DNA from: Candidatus Peribacter sp. UBA2144
GTDB taxonomy: Bacteria; Patescibacteriota; Gracilibacteria; Peribacterales; Peribacteraceae
Direction: 5' to 3'
DNA length: 17,790 nucleotides
Assembly (NCBI GenBank): GCA_002328295.1
Contig: DCXE01000093.1
Coordinates: 1-17,790 of the forward strand
Below the pieces are notes generated by a model. The model worked only from the letters and a program-made list of their open reading frames with translations, was not told where the DNA came from and did no database searches. Both the position numbers and the translations under genes were made by a program. How positions within the stretch are numbered: the stretch's first letter is position 1; the number at the start of each line of letters is the position of its first letter. Shown here one piece after another: positions 13,033-17,790 of the stretch.

Positions 13033-13674
13033 CTATTCATCTTGGGCTTCCCAAGGATTAAAGTTTGGACTCACAGGCTTAAATCCTTGTTCTCTCAGAA
13101 CAGAGAGCACTTCGTGTCTCACTTTTCCATCCATCTTTTCGAGCAAGAACGCTACTTGTTCCCTAGTTATATCAGTATCTTCTGAGTGATATTCAAGTAT
13201 GACATTAGCGAGGAGGTTGATTGGCTTTGTGCGAAAGACTTCTGCTTGCGATAAAAAATGACGTAAAGTGTTTTTTGCCTTGAGGCATATATCAGATCCT
13301 CTTTCTGCAGAAAGAGAGTGAGAAGATTCTGCATAAGACAATGCTTTTCCAAGTGTCCACATTACTGATTCACGTACACACCTGGAATGCGCAAGAAGCT
13401 GTAAGCATTTTCTCAATTGTTCAGTATCTATATCTGAATATCCTGTAAATTTAGCAAGCTGAGTCACTTCATCTTTTACGTCTGTTTGTGTTCTTGTCTC
13501 ATTATCGATCAAAAAATGTTCTATCATCAATCCGGATGCCTCAACTAACTGTTCAAAAAAATCTCCAAATTCTTGTATTGCCTCAAGCAAGTTTGCAATA
13601 GGAAGTTTCTCTTCTACTCTTGCTATAAAAGTTTCAGGATTATTTGCCGGGATCTCGATACCTCTTTCACTCAT
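13033..13674 (-). CDS. Hypothetical helical protein
   Basis: 213 residues from ATG 13674. No family recognised. It is rich in charged and leucine residues with helix-like periodicity throughout, e.g. LLEAIQEFGDFFEQLVEASGLMIEHFL and LRKCLQLLAHSRCVRESVMW. It has no signal peptide and no clear membrane segment. The C-terminus ends in a short loop-like tail (KPVSPNFNPWEAQDE). It is flanked on both sides by related repeats (R1 and R2), and with its neighbour forms an orphan pair on the minus strand. Natural-looking composition supports real coding. Confidence 0.6.
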   Translation of the reverse strand: MSERGIEIPANNPETFIARVEEKLPIANLLEAIQEFGDFFEQLVEASGLMIEHFLIDNETRTQTDVKDEVTQLAKFTGYSDIDTEQLRKCLQLLAHSRCVRESVMWTLGKALSYAESSHSLSAERGSDICLKAKNTLRHFLSQAEVFRTKPINLLANVILEYHSEDTDITREQVAFLLEKMDGKVRHEVLSVLREQGFKPVSPNFNPWEAQDE

Positions 13675-13747
13675 AATGAAGAAAGGAAGCTACCTTAGTA
13701 CGTATTTCAGTCAATTCTTTCGTGAAGAATTAAAGGAAAAGTCGCCT

Positions 13748-13778
13748 AAACCACACAGGCTTTGTAGTCTGATGTGGG
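13748..13778. repeat. Accessory-region repeat copy R2
   Basis: AAACCACACAGGCTTTG...CTGATGTGG has the same CCACA/TGTGG hairpin as R1, in the same orientation. It lies between the two orphan minus-strand genes. Confidence 0.65.
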
Positions 13779-13792
13779 GAATATGCGTGCTA

Positions 13793-14029
13793 TTAATGTA
13801 ATCTTTCGATAGTTAAAACTCTGCCAATATCACCTACAGCCTCTTCAACGTGCGTAATAATACATTCAATAGGTTCAGGAGTGTCTTCTTCGTCATCATC
13901 ATCTGGAGCTTCAACACGTATTGGACCAATTCCTGTAAGAGGTGCAGAAGTGCCCTGTTGATGTGTTATGGGTTCACCTCTTTCAAGTTGCGAGAACTGC
14001 TCGTCGTTTTCAGCAATTATAAATGCCAT
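13793..14029 (-). CDS. Hypothetical small acidic protein
   Basis: 78 residues from ATG 14029, starting MAFIIAENDEQFSQLERGEP. An acidic stretch APDDDDEEDTPEPIE occupies the middle and a compact end (HVEEAVGDIGRVLTIERLH) follows. No family recognised. The frame extends upstream to 14179, but a strong promoter sits directly before ATG 14029 and the upstream part is repeat DNA, so the short form is chosen. The -10 box ends only 9 bases from the ATG, so the mRNA is leaderless or nearly so. Confidence 0.55.
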   Translation of the reverse strand: MAFIIAENDEQFSQLERGEPITHQQGTSAPLTGIGPIRVEAPDDDDEEDTPEPIECIITHVEEAVGDIGRVLTIERLH

Positions 14030-14038
14030 AATAAGTAT

Positions 14039-14067
14039 ATTATAGCATATTTTACTATTTCGCACAA
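14039..14067 (-). promoter_or_regulatory. Promoter for the small acidic protein gene (near-leaderless)
   Basis: On the minus strand, -35 TTGTGC (14067-14062), a 17-bp spacer and a perfect -10 TATAAT (14044-14039) are present. The ATG follows 9 bases after the -10, so the transcript would begin at or within a few bases of the start codon. Confidence 0.75.
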
Positions 14068-14102
14068 TATTCCGGTATATACAAAATTCCAGGCATCTCC
14101 GC

Positions 14103-14135
14103 CCCGCCCCCCGTAGCCCAGAAGCGAAGGGGGGT
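14103..14135. repeat. GC-rich palindromic repeat (C6...G6)
   Basis: CCCCCC (14106-14111) and GGGGGG (14129-14134) enclose CGTAGC...GCGAAG, giving a strong hairpin. The CGTAGC...GCGAAG layout resembles, from memory, a dispersed palindromic repeat family seen in environmental genomes. There is no gene on it. Confidence 0.6.
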
Positions 14136-14155
14136 GAAATATGAAGAATATGTCG

Positions 14156-14203
14156 TGTTAGGTGAAGTGGCGGAGCCACCCGTTAAGGCACAGAAATTTT
14201 GGC
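14156..14203. repeat. Accessory-region repeat copy R3
   Basis: TGTTAGGTGAAGTGGCGGA matches R1 at 18 of 19 bases. CACAGAAATTTTGGC then follows as in R1, but 16 extra bases lie between the two blocks. They include GCCAC, which makes a GTGGC-GGA-GCCAC hairpin. Confidence 0.65.
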
Positions 14204-14213
14204 TATGGGCATA

Positions 14214-14242
14214 TTGACAATTTAGTACAATCTTGCTAAAAT
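14214..14242 (+). promoter_or_regulatory. Strong sigma70-type promoter before the broken small ORF
   Basis: -35 TTGACA (14214-14219), a 17-bp spacer and -10 TAAAAT (14237-14242). The transcript would start near 14249, about 20 bases before ATG 14269. Confidence 0.75.
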
Positions 14243-14268
14243 GTTAATGTTATATTCTACTAATACCA

Positions 14269-14539
14269 ATGAATAATCCGGATTCTTTAGAAGCGGTAGC
14301 GAAAGAATTTGATCGAGTGCAACTTCAATGGTGAGGGCTCCACAGTCGTAGATTACGTTGCTAATGGAGATCAAGACCCCGATGTTTTAGTGAGTGAAGG
14401 AGAGAACATTGTCAAAGGCGAAACAGCTCTCGAGGGCGAAAGAGTCAAAGTGGATAGACTTGTTCAAATTACTGATGAACTTCGAGATTTATATAGAGAA
14501 CATGTACCTTCTCGGTATCATCAAGAGTTAGGTATATAA
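14269..14539 (+). pseudogene. Small ORF with apparent frameshift, function unknown
   Basis: From ATG 14269, behind a good promoter, the frame reads MNNPDSLEAVAKEFDRVQLQW and stops at TGA 14332. The +1 frame is then open from 14301 to 14539 and reads NGEGSTVVDYVANGDQDPDV and on to RYHQELGI, natural-looking acidic sequence. Joining the frames with a one-base skip near 14324-14331 would give a protein of about 89 residues. Alternatives are a separate 76-residue ORF from TTG 14309, a true frameshift mutation, programmed frameshifting or a sequence error. No classical slippery site is visible. Confidence 0.45.
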
Positions 14540-14690
14540 CTATTCTTCAGAAACTACACGCCAGCCCTCTGTTTTGTCTTGATATGGGGGATCGCCAAAA
14601 ATTTCTGCTTCTTAATAGTTCCGCCATTTCGTTCAACTCCACGGATAAGAGGTAGTTTGTGAAGGTTATACAAAACTGGGACATTAAATA
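14540..14690 (-). pseudogene. Possible C-terminal gene remnant, frameshifted
   Basis: On the minus strand, reading away from the SpoIID-fusion stop, one frame gives VPVLYNLHKLPLIRGVERNGGTIK (about 14688-14615). A shifted frame continues EAEIFGDPPYQDKTEGWRVV and SEE to a TAG at 14542-14540. The joined peptide looks like a real protein end, split by a frameshift near 14610-14616. The third frame is also open for 45 codons, so the call is tentative. No family recognised. Confidence 0.3.
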
Positions 14691-14692
14691 AT

Positions 14693-16927
14693 CTACGGCA
14701 ACCCCTTAATCTCCGTCCCACGATAATAATAATCGAGTATCTCCTCAGCTTTCTTGCCTTCATTCGCCTGCCCCTCCGCTCCGCAGCCGGACATTCCTAC
14801 TCCATGGCCGCGGAGTTTCATCCCTTTGCACCATGGATCTGCTTTGCTGTTAAACACTTCTGAAAATGGGAAGCCTTTCCATCCACGTTCTTCAGGTGAT
14901 CTTGTACGCCCATCATCTGTACTGAAGTATGGAGTTTTAACGATCTTTCCATATTTACTTATGATCAGTCCGCTTGTGCTGTCCACAGCTTTGACCCATC
15001 GTGGATTTTTTTCTTCAAAATGAAGACCTCCGTAAGCCTGGAAACGAGCAGGGGAGTCATCGCCGTCGTAAGGCATGCCCGGGAATTTTACGTTCTTTGG
15101 ATGCATGTAATGTGCGGCGTAGCTTCGTGCGGCGATTGCAAATGCGCGTTGTTTTTCATAAGGCTCGGAGTCAGGCTCCTCAGCCAATCCCCACAGGTAC
15201 TGCTCAAGCGGCAACTCATTAATCAAAACTAATTCGTTATCAATTACTCTACATTCAATAACTCCTCTAAATCTGTTTGCTGAACGAGGCCAGTTTGTAA
15301 TTGTTGATGTTCCTGATATGGGATCAATCCGAATAGATTCTCTGGATAAATACATTCCTCCTGTATTCCTATCTTGAGCGCTTTGCGGTTGCGGAACGTA
15401 TTGTTGCTGCGCATGCTTTGGAGTTGGAACCGGAACTAGATTGCGATGAGGAGTTCTGACTGCGCATTTATTTCCTTCCTTCTGCAAAGTCAGATTACGG
15501 CTGCCGGTGGGCTGGCCGTTAACTTTTGAAAGAGTGTTCGTTTCAATTTTAATTATATCATTCGTATAGCTCAATCTGATCCGAATTGTCTTGTCGGATG
15601 ATGCAACAGCTTTGTGCGTTATGGTTTCATTTTGATTTTGAGATTCCCTTATTGTTGCGCGTTCTTTGACCAAGGATGTCCTTTGTCTGGATTCTCTTGC
15701 AGATTCAGGCAGAGGAACTCTCCTGCCTTCAGCTCTGAGTGTAAAACTCAAGTCTCCGATCTTAAGCTGATAAGCTCGTGCCTGGCGTGGGAGCTGTATG
15801 CGCAATTGCATGACCTGCGTATCGCGCGATTTGATTTTGGACGGGGATATCAATTCTTTTCTGACCAAAATCTCGCGCCCGTTTATTTTTTGCCATACTC
15901 CGATTCTGTTACTGCTTCTTTCAACTCGAGCTAAACGGGCTCTGCGCGGAACGGAAGATTCCCCTGCTATGTACTGCAGTTGTATGTACAAATTACTTCC
16001 CGGTCTTCCAATAATTTCCGTCGATCCAACTGTTCTGAGGATAGGTTGTCGTGCCTCAAGGTTAGTAAGTCTGGAAAGCTTGCGTGCGTAAGTACTGTCC
16101 TGTCTTCGTTTTGAAGTGGGTGAAATTATCAGTGACCCAAATTTGCCTGCTGCGGTTTGCGAACGAATCTGCGGCATTACCTCATCCAAATTGAAGCCGG
16201 GGCATTTGGTATGGCCGGCATCTTTGTGTCCAACGATTGGCGATGACAGTTTCCCGTGAAATCGAACTTTCCCGTTCAGATTTAAGGCGTATTCGTTTGC
16301 AAGATAGCTAAGCAATTGTTTAAGGCTTCTAAACTGGTTTTGAGTCGGACGTTCAACTTCGAAGTTCCCCATCAGAGCAATTCCAATAGTACTGGTATTT
16401 CCACAGTATAAGTGTCCTCCAATCACACTCTTGCCTCCATTTCTTCCCTCGAAGATATTCCCCTTCTCGTCTATTACAAAATGGTATCCAATGTCTCCCC
16501 AGCCTATCTTATCGGCATGATATGTATAAAGAGCTTTCATTCGCTCGGTCGGGGATCTGTCATCACCTGCGAGCTTAAGTGCAGTGTGATGAACGACCAG
16601 AAGTTTTACTCCGGGAGAATATTCTCTTGCCCATCTTAATTTCTGGCCGCTTGAATCATGAGTGACAAGATTTGTTTTCTTAAAATCCTGCGGATATTTC
16701 CTCTTCCAGTCGTTGCACTCCTTTGCTCTATCCGAAAGCCTACCGGTTTCTCCGGCATCACTCGCATTAAGTGACATTGTTCCATTCTTGGAATTAGTTA
16801 GAAGCTCTTCATCTGCCCCCCACTCTGCGCGTGAAATAATTTTCGGGCGCATAGCGCCTCTGGCACTGGCATCCGAAACAAAGGTCAGGGCTAAAATAAA
16901 AGCGATGATGGGAATACTGCGTCGCAT
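14693..16927 (-). CDS. Secreted PGRP/amidase_2 - SpoIID fusion, peptidoglycan hydrolase
   Basis: 744 residues from ATG 16927, beginning with a signal peptide (MRRSIPIIAFILALTFVSDASARG). An N-terminal PGRP-type N-acetylmuramoyl-L-alanine amidase domain (about 100-255) carries zinc-ligand candidates His113 (VVHHT), His234 (VGHKD) and Cys242 (KCPG), and the GYHFVID..GNIFEGR motif. A Ser/Arg/Gln-rich middle (about 270-520) follows. A SpoIID domain (about 540-744) has LPLEQYLWGLAEE, AFAIAARSYAAHY and GHGVGMSGCGAEGQA...DYYYRGTEI. PGRP amidases cut peptide from glycan, and SpoIID is a lytic transglycosylase for denuded glycan, so one protein could do both steps. An upstream start at 17086 would overlap the arsR-like gene and bury the signal peptide, so it is rejected. 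Confidence 0.9.
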   Translation of the reverse strand: MRRSIPIIAFILALTFVSDASARGAMRPKIISRAEWGADEELLTNSKNGTMSLNASDAGETGRLSDRAKECNDWKRKYPQDFKKTNLVTHDSSGQKLRWAREYSPGVKLLVVHHTALKLAGDDRSPTERMKALYTYHADKIGWGDIGYHFVIDEKGNIFEGRNGGKSVIGGHLYCGNTSTIGIALMGNFEVERPTQNQFRSLKQLLSYLANEYALNLNGKVRFHGKLSSPIVGHKDAGHTKCPGFNLDEVMPQIRSQTAAGKFGSLIISPTSKRRQDSTYARKLSRLTNLEARQPILRTVGSTEIIGRPGSNLYIQLQYIAGESSVPRRARLARVERSSNRIGVWQKINGREILVRKELISPSKIKSRDTQVMQLRIQLPRQARAYQLKIGDLSFTLRAEGRRVPLPESARESRQRTSLVKERATIRESQNQNETITHKAVASSDKTIRIRLSYTNDIIKIETNTLSKVNGQPTGSRNLTLQKEGNKCAVRTPHRNLVPVPTPKHAQQQYVPQPQSAQDRNTGGMYLSRESIRIDPISGTSTITNWPRSANRFRGVIECRVIDNELVLINELPLEQYLWGLAEEPDSEPYEKQRAFAIAARSYAAHYMHPKNVKFPGMPYDGDDSPARFQAYGGLHFEEKNPRWVKAVDSTSGLIISKYGKIVKTPYFSTDDGRTRSPEERGWKGFPFSEVFNSKADPWCKGMKLRGHGVGMSGCGAEGQANEGKKAEEILDYYYRGTEIKGLP

Positions 16928-16979
16928 CGGGACTTTATTATAGCGATCGCTAAGAGGTCTGTCTGTTTGGTTTATTTGC

Positions 16980-17249
16980 CTAAATAGAAGATAGAACCTT
17001 CCTTTGTACTTCTTTAAGAGGAGTGTACAGGCGATAGGCAACAAACAATCCACGTTTCCTTCTAGAAAGAAATCCTGCGTTTTCAAGTATTTGAAGATGT
17101 TTGGAAGTTGCCTGATGTTTTAATCCTATTGTTTTTGCAATTGTGCCTACTGTTGCGGAATTCTTCTTTTTTAGAAACACAAGAATATGCAATCTTTTAC
17201 GGTTAGCTGTTGCCTTATATGTTCGTTCGAGTGCGTTTAATTTTTTCAT
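16980..17249 (-). CDS. ArsR/SmtB-like winged-helix transcriptional regulator
   Basis: 89 residues. A clear winged helix-turn-helix is present: VGTIAKTIGLKHQATSKHLQILENAGFL (about 35-62), then a wing SRRKRGLFVAYRL. There is no Cys, and none of the metal-site motifs (ELCVC) of metal-sensing ArsR proteins, so the signal is unknown. It probably represses its own promoter: a 20-bp perfect palindrome overlaps the edge of its -35 box. The SpoIID-fusion gene follows 52 bp downstream on the same strand and may be in its operon. Confidence 0.85.
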   Translation of the reverse strand: MKKLNALERTYKATANRKRLHILVFLKKKNSATVGTIAKTIGLKHQATSKHLQILENAGFLSRRKRGLFVAYRLYTPLKEVQRKVLSSI

Positions 17250-17262
17250 GAGCTTGAGTTTA

Positions 17263-17309
17263 AGTATAGCAGGCGGTTTGTTTATATCAAACTATTCAAT
17301 TGAATAGTT
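17263..17309 (-). promoter_or_regulatory. arsR-like promoter with palindromic operator
   Basis: On the minus strand, -35 TTGATA (17290-17285), a 16-bp spacer and -10 TATACT (17268-17263). Abutting the -35 is AACTATTCAATTGAATAGTT (17290-17309), a perfect 20-bp palindrome. Its ATTCAA-TTGAAT core resembles known ArsR-family operators, and it sits where a bound dimer would block RNA polymerase. Confidence 0.7.
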
Positions 17310-17401
17310 GAATAATGAATCATTGAGATCAAGTAAGTTGACACTTATACAGTCAACTAATCAATTGGTCAGCTTACTAATGAATATTAAATATAATATA
17401 A
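17310..17401. repeat. Inverted-repeat-rich gap between the GT4 gene and arsR-like gene
   Basis: AT-rich region without a gene. AGTTGAC and GTCAACT form a 7-bp inverted repeat around 17335-17357. AGTAAGTTGAC is echoed in inverse by GTCAGCTTACT (17369-17379). TTGAAT/ATGAAT words recur at 7-8 bp from the operator onward (17301-17325). It looks related to the heptad elements but is less regular. Confidence 0.4.
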
Positions 17402-17790
17402 TTATACATTCTTGCTTCCAATCAAATCACAATACCTTTCCACCATCTTATTCACAGTAAATTGCTTTTGAGCGGTCTTGAAACCGGCTTTTGCGACAGA
17501 GTTCCTCAGATCCGCGTTATCAATCAATTTCAAAATCTCCTCCTTCAGTTCATCAGATGAGTCAGCCTTAACGACAACCGCATCTTTGCCGTCTTCAAGG
17601 TAATCGGCAATTCCACAAGCGTCAGTTACAACTACAGGAACTTCCAGCATCATAGCTTCGGCAACTACCAATCCGAACGGATCGTGTTCGCGGGAAGGAA
17701 GAACGAGGAGATCTAAGGAATTGTAGAAGGAGGCTATGTCATCAATTCTAGAAATAATGTTAATTGAGAATTGAGAATTGAGAATTAGTT
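17402..17790 (-). CDS. GT4-family glycosyltransferase, C-terminal part (cut by window edge)
   Basis: The minus strand is open from the window edge to TAA 17404-17402, at least 128 codons. It has the GT-B C-terminal nucleotide-sugar site of family GT4: IDDIASFYNSLDLLVLPSRE, then DPFGLVVAEAMMLEVPVVVTD (the E-x7-E type motif in FG..VAEA), then GIADYLEDGKDAVVV, and a closing helix ending FTVNKMVERYCDLIG. It would add a sugar from a nucleotide donor in surface polysaccharide or glycolipid synthesis. A heptad repeat at 17759-17785 lies within the coding frame just before the conserved domain, encoding LILNSQFSI. Confidence 0.88.
   Translation of the reverse strand, partial: LILNSQFSINIISRIDDIASFYNSLDLLVLPSREHDPFGLVVAEAMMLEVPVVVTDACGIADYLEDGKDAVVVKADSSDELKEEILKLIDNADLRNSVAKAGFKTAQKQFTVNKMVERYCDLIGSKNV
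17759..17786. repeat. TTGAGAA heptad repeat within the GT4 gene
   Basis: Three exact TTGAGAA units in tandem, plus a partial fourth, lie close to the right edge of the window. On the coding strand they read in frame as part of the glycosyltransferase, with no stop codon. Confidence 0.75.

Noticed and set aside
12982..14203. Integron attC sites: GTTAGGT in R1 and R3 fits the GTTRRRY core
   Set aside because: No matching RYYYAAC partner lies upstream at a proper distance in R1, R2 lacks the core, and no integrase gene is present.
14693..17086. Longer start for the SpoIID fusion at 17086
   Set aside because: It would overlap the arsR-like gene and place the signal peptide inside the protein.
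1..17790. TGA-recoded (code 25) Gracilibacteria/Absconditabacteria origin
   Set aside because: murA, comM, zwf and metK all end at TGA at the expected family C-terminus.

Overview
This window reads as bacterial chromosome of moderate GC, most likely from a Patescibacteria/CPR-type organism (Peregrinibacteria/Peribacteria-like is my best guess). That placement is inference. It rests on the gene mix (degenerate beta-lactamase-fold protein, PGRP-SpoIID fusion, comM/yraN pair, small holin-labelled membrane protein), starts with little or no Shine-Dalgarno sequence, and short palindromic repeats inserted even inside genes. TGA is used as a stop (murA, comM, zwf, metK), so the TGA=Gly code of Gracilibacteria/Absconditabacteria does not apply.

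Layout. (1) 1-405: the 5' end of nusA on the minus strand, then about 400 gene-free bases with strong hairpins. (2) 813-3340, plus strand: lspA, murA and a degenerate beta-lactamase-fold protein. A tRNA-Arg(CCU) lies convergent at 3343-3417. (3) 3509-6380, minus strand: comM, a Y1/HUH (IS200-like, RAYT-type) transposase overlapping it by 4 bp, then pyrF, ending against three back-to-back palindromes. yraN and a Cys-containing small gene diverge from comM. (4) 7253-9478, minus strand: zwf then pgl, the first two steps of the oxidative pentose phosphate pathway. (5) 9522-11410, plus strand: a GT-C membrane glycosyltransferase with a run of ten G, a small membrane protein and a Cys-rich small ORF. 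(6) 11429-12917: promoter, SAM-I riboswitch, terminator and metK. (7) 12918-14690: accessory-looking DNA with orphan genes, related repeats and broken ORFs. (8) 14693-17790, minus strand: a secreted PGRP amidase-SpoIID fusion, an ArsR-type regulator with a perfect palindrome at its promoter, and the C-terminal part of a GT4 glycosyltransferase.

The most unusual signal is two layers of repeats. The first is short near-perfect palindromes or other dispersed-looking words in and between genes, including in-frame in the transposase, in the comM linker and in zwf. The second is intergenic elements built from 7-bp units, often as two inverted arms, with different unit words at each locus (lspA/murA, murA/MBL, pgl/zwf, metK leader, and inside the GT4 gene). 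A plausible but unproven model is that a RAYT-like HUH transposase spreads the palindromes, while heptad arrays evolve by slippage.
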